NCBI RefSeq assembly: GCF_004217445.1
Contig: NZ_SHKX01000011.1
Span: 87,428-151,427, forward strand
Direction of reading: 5' to 3'
DNA length: 64,000 nt
Origin: Fluviicoccus keumensis
GTDB lineage: Bacteria; Pseudomonadota; Gammaproteobacteria; Pseudomonadales; Moraxellaceae
Positions within the stretch are counted from its first letter, which is position 1. Each line of letters starts with the position of its first letter. The translations under genes and the position numbers were made by a program. Positions 1-7,941 of this stretch are shown here, piece by piece. The notes under the pieces were generated by a model. The model was not told where the DNA came from, ran no database searches, and worked only from the letters and a program-made list of their open reading frames with translations.

Positions 1-1275
1 ACTCTCAGTGTTTCGCAAAAGAACTTCCGGTTGGAGTCCACGCTGAGCGACAACATTCCGATCGGGACTCCGCAGCCCGTGACGGTACGCATGCGCGATA
101 CCTCTGATGTGAATGGGCGAGTCATTAATCTGGCCAGCACCTTGGGCGCTGTTCAGGATCTGGCAGGCAATCCGATTCACGCTGTGACCCTGGTTGATGC
201 AACCCCAGGTGATACGGTGTTTGAAGGTACGGCCACTTTCCAGTTGGTTGCCGGTTATCCCGGTACTGCGCTGCTGGAGGCTGAAACTACCGACTCCGAT
301 TCGAACCTGGTAAAAATTTCCAAGCGAATCACCTTTATTTCCGTCACGCCATCCAAACTGACGATTCAGGCCGTGTCTCCTAATCTCTCGGCGCTGCAAG
401 CCACGAATGTTACAGTTCGCGCGTTTGATACCAAGGATAATCCGGTCAAGAACGTCGTTATCAGCTTCAATGCCAATGACCCTTCTCATGGTGACCTTTC
501 TGCAGCATCGCTTCGTACGGATGCAAACGGTCAAGCGACAATCGTTTTTACGGCCGGTAGTGTTACCACCGCCAAAGATGCTGTTAGTGTGACTGCAACA
601 GCTCCGGATTTCCCGGCGGTTGCTCCAATGACGCAATACATGACTGTGGGTGGTAAAGCTTTGTTCCTCAGTATCGGTACTGGTAATGTTATTGGGACAT
701 TGCCTTCGGCACCGACTACAACCTACAGCTTGCCTCATCAGGTTGTTGTTACCGATGCTAATGGTGCGCCTATTGCCAATAGCGATGTCCTGCTTTCCAT
801 CATTCCAATTAGCTATATGAAAGGGCGTTATGTTGCTGGACCGACGACATGGGGTGCAGTCGTGGATGGCGAGTGTCTTAACGAGGATGCGAACCTGAAC
901 GGTATCCTTGAGCCCATTGAAAATGATGGTGTTGGTGGCGTAGGAAATGTCATGGACAATGCGGATGGTAAGCTGTGGCCTGGCAATCCTGTCACGTTGA
1001 GTGCCAAGACCATTCGTACGGACATCAATGGTGTGGCCTCCTTTGATGTGATTTATGCCAAGAGCTACTCCAACTGGTTGCGTGTCAAGATTGTGGCGAC
1101 AACAACGGTTGAAGGCAGTGAAACACGTGCGGATCGTTCGATGATATTACCGGGACTGACAGATGACTTTAAGGTCACGACATTACCGCCTGGCGGTACG
1201 ATCAGCACATATGGCACGTCGAATCCAGCCAGCGCAGCTGACATGTGTTCCTATGTGTACTATCCTCCCTTCTGA
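1..1275 (+). CDS. Big_1 (invasin-like Ig) domain protein, 3' part
   Basis: The reading frame is open to the first base of the window, so the true start lies upstream; about 424 codons are visible. The stretch DNPVKNVVISF...LRTDANGQATIVFTAG is a typical bacterial Ig-like group 1 (Big_1) strand pattern, and a second Ig-like unit begins around VVVTDANGAPIANSDVLLSI. Such domains are built as stalks of surface or secreted proteins in Gammaproteobacteria. No membrane anchor or sorting motif is seen at the C-terminus, which ends SYVYYPPF, so any anchor must be N-terminal. Two hairpins follow directly. The family call is good; function (adhesion or other) is inference. Confidence 0.75.
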   Translation, partial: TLSVSQKNFRLESTLSDNIPIGTPQPVTVRMRDTSDVNGRVINLASTLGAVQDLAGNPIHAVTLVDATPGDTVFEGTATFQLVAGYPGTALLEAETTDSDSNLVKISKRITFISVTPSKLTIQAVSPNLSALQATNVTVRAFDTKDNPVKNVVISFNANDPSHGDLSAASLRTDANGQATIVFTAGSVTTAKDAVSVTATAPDFPAVAPMTQYMTVGGKALFLSIGTGNVIGTLPSAPTTTYSLPHQVVVTDANGAPIANSDVLLSIIPISYMKGRYVAGPTTWGAVVDGECLNEDANLNGILEPIENDGVGGVGNVMDNADGKLWPGNPVTLSAKTIRTDINGVASFDVIYAKSYSNWLRVKIVATTTVEGSETRADRSMILPGLTDDFKVTTLPPGGTISTYGTSNPASAADMCSYVYYPPF

Positions 1276-1288
1276 TATACAGTAAGGC

Positions 1289-1306
1289 GGCCTGCGAAAG
1301 CAGGCC
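1289..1306 (+). other. hairpin with GAAA tetraloop after Big_1 gene
   Basis: A 7-bp stem (GGCCTGC / GCAGGCC) closes a GAAA tetraloop just after the stop codon and precedes an A-rich run. It may help end transcription or protect the mRNA 3' end together with the next hairpin. Confidence 0.5.
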
Positions 1307-1310
1307 AATA

Positions 1311-1343
1311 AAAAACCCGCAATGAGAATTGCGGGTTTTTTAT
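1311..1343. terminator. rho-independent terminator, bidirectional
   Basis: A perfect inverted repeat (AAAAACCCGCAAT, loop GAGA, ATTGCGGGTTTTT) with T runs on both strands. It serves the Big_1 gene on the plus strand and could stop minus-strand transcription from the outer-membrane protein gene. Confidence 0.85.
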
Positions 1344-1420
1344 TGGGGCGTAAAGTGAGCTTGGCGTCTTATGGTGAACAGGTAGGAATGGGGGGAGAGG
1401 GGAGGGGGGGAAGGCGGGGC

Positions 1421-1453
1421 AAAAAAAAGAGAACCCGACGCGGATGGCCCGCG
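1421..1453 (-). terminator. possible terminator of the beta-barrel protein gene
   Basis: Downstream of the minus-strand gene a CGCGG-GCCAT-CCGCG hairpin is followed after about ten bases by a run of eight T on the transcribed sense strand. The distance from stem to T run is longer than usual. Confidence 0.4.
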
Positions 1454-1480
1454 CCGGAGAGAAGAGTCAGAGGACCCGAA

Positions 1481-2008
1481 TCAATTCAGGGGGATACGGA
1501 TGCCAACGCTAACGGCATCAATTTGCTTGGTGTAGCTGACAAAGTCAGCATTGAGGCGGATGCCCTTGTAAACATTCACGTCCACGCCTGCTCCATAGGA
1601 AGTGTTGTGCATGAACTCGTCAATGGTCGGAAACAGCGCCGGATTGGAGGAGGCAAAGGTCCGGTCAATATAGACGCCGCCGAGCAAGGCATAGACGCTG
1701 GCATGCTCGCCCAAACTCAGTTGCGGGCGAAGATACAAGGCATAGTAACTGTTCACTTTGGCGTTGTAAGTGACGCCGCTGCTGGTGATCGAGTCATCAC
1801 CAACGCCAAAGCCCAAGTGGGCTTCCAGACCAAAATAAGGGTTGATTTCCGTGCCGCCGCGGAGTCTCACCATTGTCGGCTTGGCGGAACCGCCTTGAGA
1901 GGCATCGAAAGTGGCTTGTTGGTAGTCAATGCCAACATACGGTTTTTCCAGAGCATAGCTGCTGACAGAGCCAAGAGCGGCCAGAATGGCGAGCGTAAGA
2001 CGGTTCAT
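1481..2008 (-). CDS. small outer-membrane beta-barrel protein
   Basis: 175 residues with a clear Sec signal peptide (MNRLTLAILAALGSVSSYA, cleavage near residue 19). The mature part alternates polar and hydrophobic residues in amphipathic strands rich in Gly, Tyr and Asn and ends in a strand of the form VSVGIRIPL, close to the usual aromatic C-terminal insertion signal but ending in Asn. Size and pattern fit the eight-stranded OMP_b-brl family. A ribosome binding site (AGGAAG) lies 4-5 bases before the ATG. It stands alone between terminators and the divergent purU. Its role is unknown; it could be a structural barrel of the OmpX/OmpW size class. Confidence 0.75.
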   Translation of the reverse strand: MNRLTLAILAALGSVSSYALEKPYVGIDYQQATFDASQGGSAKPTMVRLRGGTEINPYFGLEAHLGFGVGDDSITSSGVTYNAKVNSYYALYLRPQLSLGEHASVYALLGGVYIDRTFASSNPALFPTIDEFMHNTSYGAGVDVNVYKGIRLNADFVSYTKQIDAVSVGIRIPLN

Positions 2009-2144
2009 TATGCTTCCTGTGTTTTGTAAGAGGAATTAGTTCCACGGATACTCGCAGATGATTTTTCAAAACACGAGTCCTGTCAAGGTGCGAAGCCGTT
2101 AAAAAGCCAGTAATAAGCAGTTATCATGGGCTTAACCATTTCAG

Positions 2145-2180
2145 GAGCGCCAATGATGGGAGTATTTCCCTCCGGCGCTC
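2145..2180 (+). promoter_or_regulatory. structured leader in front of purU
   Basis: A 7-bp perfect stem (GAGCGCC / GGCGCTC) encloses a second short stem (GGGA / TCCC), ending 16 bases before the purU ATG. It could influence translation or be a transcription-attenuation hairpin. I do not recognise a known riboswitch class. Confidence 0.35.
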
Positions 2181-2196
2181 TGCAACCGAGAGCATC

Positions 2197-3054
2197 ATGA
2201 CTTCACGTACCGCCCGTTTACTGATTACCTGCCCCGACAAACCTGGGATTGTCAGCGCTGTTTCAAGCTTCCTTTATAACCATGGGGCCAATATTACCGA
2301 CCTCGACCAGCATGCGTCGGCTCCGGAAGGCGGAACCTATTTCATGCGTCTGGAATTCCAGACGCCGCATCTGGATATGTCCCGGCAATTGCTGGCGCAA
2401 ACCTTCGAGGAGCGGGTTGCCCGTCATTACAACATGGATTGGCGGATCAGTTATGCCGACGATGTCAAGAAAATGGCTATTCTGGTTTCGAAGGTGGATC
2501 ATGCCTTGATGGAGTTGCTGTGGCGTTGGTCCAGTGGCGCGCTGCCTTGTGAAATTACAACGGTCATCAGTAATCATGATGCCTTGGCGGAAGCGGTAGG
2601 CCGTTTTGGAGTTCCGTTTCATGTCGTGCCGGTCAATAAGGACAACAAGGTTGAGGCGGAGGCCAAAATCCAGGCTCTTTTACAGGGGAACGACTTGGTG
2701 GTGTTGGCCCGCTACATGCAGATTCTGAGCGGAGACTTTGTGACCGGTTGGCCCCATCGCATCATTAATATCCATCACTCCTTCCTGCCGGCCTTTGTCG
2801 GCGCCAACCCATACCAGCAGGCTTATGACAAGGGAGTAAAGCTGATCGGGGCGACGGCGCATTATGTAACAGCCGATCTGGATCAGGGGCCGATTATTGA
2901 GCAAGGGGTTGAACGGGTTTCGCACCGGGAGTCCGTCGAGACGCTGCGTGAGCTGGGGCAAAACGTCGAGCGCAATGTCCTGGCGCGCGCCGTACGCTGG
3001 CATCTGGAGGATCGCGTCATTGTGCATGGCAACAAGACTATCGTGTTTGCATGA
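2197..3054 (+). CDS. purU: formyltetrahydrofolate deformylase
   Basis: 285 residues. Hydrolyses 10-formyl-THF to THF and formate, balancing one-carbon pools and supplying formate for PurT-type purine synthesis. Residues 7-85 form the N-terminal ACT domain (LLITCPDKPGIVSAVSSFLYNHGANI); residues 90-285 form the formyltransferase fold. The catalytic triad of the PurN/PurU family is visible as Asn191, His193 and Asp229 in the motifs INIHHSFLPAF and ADLDQGPII. Length matches the family. The following transporter gene overlaps the stop codon by four bases (ATGA), so the two are translationally coupled. Confidence 0.95.
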   Translation: MTSRTARLLITCPDKPGIVSAVSSFLYNHGANITDLDQHASAPEGGTYFMRLEFQTPHLDMSRQLLAQTFEERVARHYNMDWRISYADDVKKMAILVSKVDHALMELLWRWSSGALPCEITTVISNHDALAEAVGRFGVPFHVVPVNKDNKVEAEAKIQALLQGNDLVVLARYMQILSGDFVTGWPHRIINIHHSFLPAFVGANPYQQAYDKGVKLIGATAHYVTADLDQGPIIEQGVERVSHRESVETLRELGQNVERNVLARAVRWHLEDRVIVHGNKTIVFA

Positions 3055-4298
3055 CGGCCTCACTGCCATCCCGGTTGGCCATTATTGGAACCCTGTACAT
3101 AGCACAGGGTTTGCCTACCGGTATCTATAACCAGGCCCTGCCGGCCATTTTGCGTTCGCATGGGGTATCGCTGCAGGTCATCGGCTTTACGGCGCTGCTG
3201 GCATTGCCTTGGGTACTGAAGGTGTTCTGGTCGCCGTGGGTGGATCGCTGGCATCATCCCCGCTTGGGCAAGGCCCGAAGCTGGATTCTCCCTTTGCAGC
3301 TGTTGTGCGTGATCCTCGTGTCGTCAGTTGCCATGTTCGATCCCGAGCGGTTGTCAACAACAGCGGGACTGACTGTATTTTTCCTGATGATGTTTCTGTT
3401 GAATCTGCTGGCGGCGACACAGGATATTGCGACCGATGGTCTGGCGGTGCGTACGCTGGCGCGGCACGAGCGGGCTGCGGGCAACAGTGTGCAGGTTGCC
3501 GGCTATCGGTTGGGATTATTGGTGGGCGGCGGCTTTCTGCTTTACCTGCTGGGGGCCTGGAGCTGGACGGGCGCCTTCCTGCTGGTTTCCGCACTCTTGC
3601 TGTTATTGACGCTCCCCATCGCGATCTATCGCGAGCCGGTTTCGGAGCCTGCCAGCACCCTGATGTCCTCCGGATACCTCAGCACGTTTCGTGACTTTGT
3701 CCGCGTCCCGGGTTTCAAATCCTGGCTGGGGGTGCTGCTTACCTACAAAGTGGCGGATGGCTTTGGTTCGGCCATGGTTAAGCCGATGCTGGTGGATATG
3801 GGGTTTAATTTGAAGCAGTTGGGGCTGCAGATCACCATTATCGGCTCGGCGGCCACGATTGGCGGCGCAGTCCTGGGCGGGTGGTTGACGGCGCGTTGGG
3901 GGCGTTACCCCGCCATGATGGCCTTTGGATTGCTGCAGGCGTTGGGGTTGGGCGCATACGCCTGCCTGTCCTTCGGGTGGCGGCATGGCGGAGGGGTGGA
4001 GCCCTTCCTGGTATACGGCATCAATGCGCTGGAGCATCTGGCGACCGGGCTGGCTACCGTGGCATTGCTGACGGTCGTCATGGATCACAGCCGTCATCAG
4101 CATGCAGGCGCTGACTTCACGCTTCAGGTAAGCATTCTGGCGATGTCCGGCGGCTTGGCGCATTTGTTGGCGGGTTTCGTGGCGGCCCAGGCGGGCTATA
4201 CGGCCTACTATCTCTTGGCGATGACGATCGGGATCCTACTGTTGTGGCCGGTAGTGCAGTGGGGAAGGGATGTCGAACGCGCGGGGCGGGCGGTATAA
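3051..4298 (+). CDS. MFS transporter, AmpG / RhtX-FptX type
   Basis: 415 residues with about 11-12 hydrophobic segments spread over the whole length. The N-terminal LYIAQGLPTGIYNQALPAILRSHGVS and the loop VFWSPWVDRWHHPRLGKARSWILP resemble the MFS branch holding AmpG permeases and RhtX/FptX siderophore importers. The start overlaps the purU stop (ATGA), which suggests co-expression, but no siderophore or murein-recycling genes are nearby, so the substrate cannot be told from the sequence. Confidence 0.75.
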   Translation: MTASLPSRLAIIGTLYIAQGLPTGIYNQALPAILRSHGVSLQVIGFTALLALPWVLKVFWSPWVDRWHHPRLGKARSWILPLQLLCVILVSSVAMFDPERLSTTAGLTVFFLMMFLLNLLAATQDIATDGLAVRTLARHERAAGNSVQVAGYRLGLLVGGGFLLYLLGAWSWTGAFLLVSALLLLLTLPIAIYREPVSEPASTLMSSGYLSTFRDFVRVPGFKSWLGVLLTYKVADGFGSAMVKPMLVDMGFNLKQLGLQITIIGSAATIGGAVLGGWLTARWGRYPAMMAFGLLQALGLGAYACLSFGWRHGGGVEPFLVYGINALEHLATGLATVALLTVVMDHSRHQHAGADFTLQVSILAMSGGLAHLLAGFVAAQAGYTAYYLLAMTIGILLLWPVVQWGRDVERAGRAV

Positions 4299-4331
4299 TG
4301 CCGGCTGTCCCATCTGAGCCGTAATGACGCC

Positions 4332-4574
4332 ATGACCGCCACCGACGACAGCGTAAACCACACCCTGGACGCCCGCGGGCTGAATTGCCCGGAGCCGGTG
4401 ATGTTGCTGCATAAGACGGTGCGCGGCATGAAAAGCGGTGAACTGGTTGAGGTCCTGGCGACCGATCCGTCCACCGAGCGTGATATTCCCAAGTTCTGCA
4501 ACTTTCTGCGCCATGAGCTGGTTTCGCAGTCCCGTCGCAATACGGAATACATTTACGTCATCCGCAAGGGTTGA
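4332..4574 (+). CDS. tusA: TusA-family sulfur carrier protein
   Basis: 80 residues. The motif LDARGLNCPEPVM carries the conserved persulfide cysteine (Cys19) of TusA/SirA/YedF proteins, which relay sulfur from IscS to the TusBCD/E chain for 2-thiouridine in tRNA. Gene length and the Pro-Glu-Pro after the cysteine match TusA. It starts 33 bases after the MFS gene and ends head-to-head with the minus-strand MATE gene. Without TusBCD nearby a role in other sulfur transfer cannot be excluded. Confidence 0.88.
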   Translation: MTATDDSVNHTLDARGLNCPEPVMLLHKTVRGMKSGELVEVLATDPSTERDIPKFCNFLRHELVSQSRRNTEYIYVIRKG

Positions 4575-4575
4575 G

Positions 4576-5934
4576 TCAGGACCAGCGTTTCTCCAGCTGG
4601 CGCAGGCGTTTGGCCAGTTGCCAATTCAGCAACAGGCAAGCCGTCCCCAGGCCCACCACCAGGCCCGTCCAGAAACCATGAGCCCCCAAGGGGGCATCTG
4701 TCCATAAACGGGTCATTCCCAGGCTGTAGCCAACCGGCATGGCTATCACCCAATAGGCGATCAACGTCAGCACCATGGGGCTGCGGGTATCCTGTATGCC
4801 GCGCAGACAACCTGCCGCCCCGACTTGCAGGGCGTCAAAGACCTGATACGCCGCGGCATACAACAACAGGCCCGCCGCAAGCTGACGCACCGCCGGGTCA
4901 GTGGAATAAACGACGGTGATGTCATCCCGAAAACTCACAATCAACATCGCTGACAGGCAGGCCATGCCAGTGGCCAGCATCAGCCCGGTCTGGCGGACCT
5001 GACGGATGGCCGGCCAGTCATGACGGCCAAAGGCTTGTCCGGTGCGAATGGTCATGCTGATGGCCAGGCTGAGCGGCACCATGAACAATAGCGAGGTCAC
5101 CGACATACTGACCTGGTGCGCCGCAACAACCTGTTCCCCCAGCGGGCTGACCAGCAGGGCGACCAGCGAGAAGACACTGACCTCGAAAAAAATGGCAATG
5201 CCGATGGGCAGGCCCAAGGCAAAGATATGGCGGATACGCGGCCATTCCGGACGAGGACGTTCCTGCAGGATGCGGAAGCGTTCGTACGGCTTGGCGTACA
5301 TGACCCAGCTTAACAGCACCAGCATCAGTGCGAACATGACAACTGCGGTAGCCCAACCGCAGCCGGCGCCGCCCATGGCGGGCAGGCCGAATTTGCCATG
5401 GATGAAAACATGGTTGACCGGGATGTTCAGCAATACGCCCAGGACGCTGATAATCATCACGGGCCGGGTTTGGCCCAGCGCCTCACTGTAATAGCGCAGG
5501 GCGCAGAATATCGCCACCGGCGGCATTCCCCAGGCTATCCCCTGCAGGTACAGGCGGGTCGGGGCTTGCAGATGGGCCGGAACCGCCAGCAAGTCAAAAG
5601 CCATCGGCGTCAGGCGCAGCAGGATCATGCCGATAAGTCCGCAGATCAGGCCGACCCAAAGGGATTGATGGACAATGTGCGCGACCTCCGGATGCCTGCC
5701 CGCGCCATAGGCGGCGGCGACCAGCGGCGTTGTGGCCATGACGGTGCCTGAAATGAGCAGGAACACCGGGAGCCATAGACCCGAGCCGATGGCGACTGCC
5801 GCCAGATCGAGCGGAGAGACCTGCCCGGCCATGATCGTGTCGACAAAGCCGTAACCCGCTTGCGCCAGTTGGGTGATCAGGATGGGACCCATCAGGATCA
5901 GCAGTTGCTTGAGTTCGTGTTGCCAGCGCGCCAT
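4576..5934 (-). CDS. MATE family efflux transporter (NorM-like)
   Basis: 452 residues with twelve hydrophobic segments in two homologous halves; the N-terminal ILITQLAQAGYGFVDTIMAGQ and the mid-protein GLPIGIAIFFEVSVFSLVALLVSPLG are typical of the NorM branch of Na+/H+-coupled multidrug exporters. The start at 5934 has GGAG six bases upstream; the frame stays open further upstream to 6129 but that would run into the divergent gcdH gene and lacks a ribosome binding site. The 127-bp gap to gcdH probably holds both promoters. Confidence 0.9.
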   Translation of the reverse strand: MARWQHELKQLLILMGPILITQLAQAGYGFVDTIMAGQVSPLDLAAVAIGSGLWLPVFLLISGTVMATTPLVAAAYGAGRHPEVAHIVHQSLWVGLICGLIGMILLRLTPMAFDLLAVPAHLQAPTRLYLQGIAWGMPPVAIFCALRYYSEALGQTRPVMIISVLGVLLNIPVNHVFIHGKFGLPAMGGAGCGWATAVVMFALMLVLLSWVMYAKPYERFRILQERPRPEWPRIRHIFALGLPIGIAIFFEVSVFSLVALLVSPLGEQVVAAHQVSMSVTSLLFMVPLSLAISMTIRTGQAFGRHDWPAIRQVRQTGLMLATGMACLSAMLIVSFRDDITVVYSTDPAVRQLAAGLLLYAAAYQVFDALQVGAAGCLRGIQDTRSPMVLTLIAYWVIAMPVGYSLGMTRLWTDAPLGAHGFWTGLVVGLGTACLLLNWQLAKRLRQLEKRWS

Positions 5935-6003
5935 GCCATGCTCCGGAGAAGGTCGACAGTGTACCAAGAAGACCGGAGTTGTCATCGCGGCGACATCCCA
6001 ATC

Positions 6004-6032
6004 TTGGTAATCGGCGCAACGGGCGCTAGACT
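6004..6032 (+). promoter_or_regulatory. candidate sigma70 promoter of gcdH
   Basis: TTGGTA (-35) and TAGACT (-10) are separated by exactly 17 bases and lie 30 bases upstream of the gcdH start; each matches four of six consensus positions. Confidence 0.4.
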
Positions 6033-6061
6033 GCGAGCCTGACTGACGGAGGGTAACCGAC

Positions 6062-7243
6062 ATGGCGACGCACAAGCTGGCTCTGGGCCAATGGGACGAT
6101 GTACTGCAGCTCGATACGCTGCTGACCACGGAAGAGCGGCAAATCCGCGATGCCGCCCATGCGTATTGCCAGGAGCGATTGGCGCCGCGGGTGCGCGAGG
6201 CCTTCCGGCACGAGGTATTTCATCGTGACATCATGACGGAAATGGGCGCGTTGGGTTTTCTGGGCTGTACGCTGGACGGTTATGGCTGCGCGGGCCTGAA
6301 TTATGTCAGCTATGGCCTGGTGGCGCGTGAAGTGGAGCGGGTCGATTCCGGCTACCGTTCGGCGATGAGCGTGCAGTCCAGCCTGGTGATGTACCCGATC
6401 CATGCTTTTGGGTCCGAGGCGCAAAAGCAAAAATACCTGCCTCGGCTCGCCACAGGTGAATGGGTGGGGTGCTTTGGTCTGACCGAACCTGATCAGGGCT
6501 CTGACCCGGCGGGCATGAAGACCCGCGCCCGGCGCAGCGAAGGCGGCTGGGTGCTTAACGGCAGCAAGATGTGGATCACCAACTCCCCGATTGCCGATGT
6601 TTTTGTGGTGTGGGCGCGCAATGAGGACGGCAAGATCAATGGCTTCATCCTGGACAAGGGAATGAAGGGGTTGTCTGCTCCGAAGATTGAGGGGAAGTTC
6701 AGCCTGCGCGCCTCCGTCACCGGCGAGATCGTGATGGATAATGTGTTTGTGCCGGAAGAAAACCGTCTGCCCGAGGCCAACAGCATCGCCGCGCCGTTTG
6801 CCTGCCTGAATCGCGCCCGCTATGGCATCGGCTGGGGATCGATGGGAGCGGCGGAGGCCTGTTTCCATGCTGCCCGACGCTACACTGTCGAGCGCTTGCA
6901 GTTTGGCAAGCCGTTGGCCGCCAACCAGCTGGTGCAGAAGAAACTGGCCGATATGATGTCCGAAATCGCTCTGGGCCTGAATGCGGCGCTCACGGTCGGT
7001 CGGGCGATGGATAACGGAACGGCCAGCGCCGAAATGATATCCCTGATCAAGCGTAACAACTGCGGCAAGGCGATCGAGATCGCCCGTGTCGCCCGTGACA
7101 TGCATGGCGGCAACGGGGTTTCCGATGAGTACGGCGTCATCCGCCATATGCTCAATCTGGAGGCGGTCAACACATACGAGGGTACGCATGACATTCATGC
7201 CCTGATTCTGGGGCGGTTGATCACCGGTATCCCGGCGTTCTAA
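6062..7243 (+). CDS. gcdH: glutaryl-CoA dehydrogenase
   Basis: 393 residues. FAD enzyme that oxidises and decarboxylates glutaryl-CoA to crotonyl-CoA in lysine, tryptophan and glutarate breakdown. The C-terminal AVNTYEGTHDIHALILGR is the signature of this acyl-CoA dehydrogenase branch, with Glu373 in the position of the catalytic base; FAD-binding stretches GCFGLTEPDQGSD and MWITNSPIADVFVVWA are present. GGAGG lies 9 bases before the ATG. The MaoC-type hydratase gene follows in the same direction after 88 bases, so crotonyl-CoA handling downstream is plausible, though a separate promoter cannot be excluded. Confidence 0.93.
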   Translation: MATHKLALGQWDDVLQLDTLLTTEERQIRDAAHAYCQERLAPRVREAFRHEVFHRDIMTEMGALGFLGCTLDGYGCAGLNYVSYGLVAREVERVDSGYRSAMSVQSSLVMYPIHAFGSEAQKQKYLPRLATGEWVGCFGLTEPDQGSDPAGMKTRARRSEGGWVLNGSKMWITNSPIADVFVVWARNEDGKINGFILDKGMKGLSAPKIEGKFSLRASVTGEIVMDNVFVPEENRLPEANSIAAPFACLNRARYGIGWGSMGAAEACFHAARRYTVERLQFGKPLAANQLVQKKLADMMSEIALGLNAALTVGRAMDNGTASAEMISLIKRNNCGKAIEIARVARDMHGGNGVSDEYGVIRHMLNLEAVNTYEGTHDIHALILGRLITGIPAF

Positions 7244-7286
7244 TCTTCAACGCCGGCCATGCCAAGCTCGTGTCCTCTGCCATTCC

Positions 7287-7302
7287 GGCCGGGTAGCCGG
7301 CC
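7287..7302 (+). other. short GC-rich hairpin between gcdH and maoC-type gene
   Basis: Perfect 6-bp stem GGCCGG-GTAG-CCGGCC followed by a weakly T-rich stretch. It may be a partial terminator or mRNA stabiliser. Confidence 0.3.
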
Positions 7303-7331
7303 CCATTCTTACAATAACAGGCTGAAAAATA

Positions 7332-7790
7332 ATGACGGATATGCTGGAAAACCTGACGTTTGACGAGCTGGCCGTTGGCCAGGGCGGTTCCCTGTCCCGA
7401 ACGCTGACCGCGGCCGATATCCATGACTTCGCCCGCGTATCCGGTGATGTCAATCCCGCGCATCTGGATGCGGCCTATGCCGCCGCAACGCCCTTCAAAG
7501 TCGTGATTGGCCACGGCATGTGGAGCGGGGCGCTGATCTCCTGCCTGCTGGGCACGCGGTTTCCCGGGCCGGGCACCATCTATCTGGAACAGACCTTGAA
7601 GTTTCACCGGCCGGTGCATGTCGGTGATACGGTAACAGTCACCCTGACCGTCCTGGAAAAGGAAGAGCGCCGGAAGAAAGTCGTCCTGGATTGCCAGGTC
7701 GCCAATCAGGACGGTGTCGTCGTGGTTAGTGGTCAGGCGACGGTCATGGCGCCAACCGTGAAAGTCGTGATCCCGCGTCCCGAGCTCTGA
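7332..7790 (+). CDS. MaoC-family (R)-specific enoyl-CoA hydratase
   Basis: 152 residues with the hot-dog fold hydratase-2 motif: TAADIHDFARVSGDVNPAHLDAAYA contains the Asp and His (D-x4-H) catalytic pair, followed by FKVVIGHGMWSGALIS. Enzymes of this kind hydrate trans-2-enoyl-CoA to (R)-3-hydroxyacyl-CoA; PhaJ is the best-known member. No PHA genes are in the window, so the physiological substrate is open. It follows gcdH, whose product crotonyl-CoA would be a natural substrate; this link is inference. Confidence 0.8.
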   Translation: MTDMLENLTFDELAVGQGGSLSRTLTAADIHDFARVSGDVNPAHLDAAYAAATPFKVVIGHGMWSGALISCLLGTRFPGPGTIYLEQTLKFHRPVHVGDTVTVTLTVLEKEERRKKVVLDCQVANQDGVVVVSGQATVMAPTVKVVIPRPEL

Positions 7791-7941
7791 TTGCACTCCT
7801 GATACGGTGTACTCTGGCCTTTTTCTTGCTTCCCTGACGATAAGCCCGTAAATCCGGGATTGTCCGGCCAATGTCTGCGGTTTTTGCGGCGGGCATGATA
7901 CGATTTCGCCCCGTTTTTGTGCATGTCTCATGGAGAGTCCC

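Noticed and set aside
5935..6129. 65-codon N-terminal extension of the MATE transporter
   Set aside because: Would overlap the divergent gcdH gene and lacks a ribosome binding site; the NorM-type N-terminus starts at 5934.
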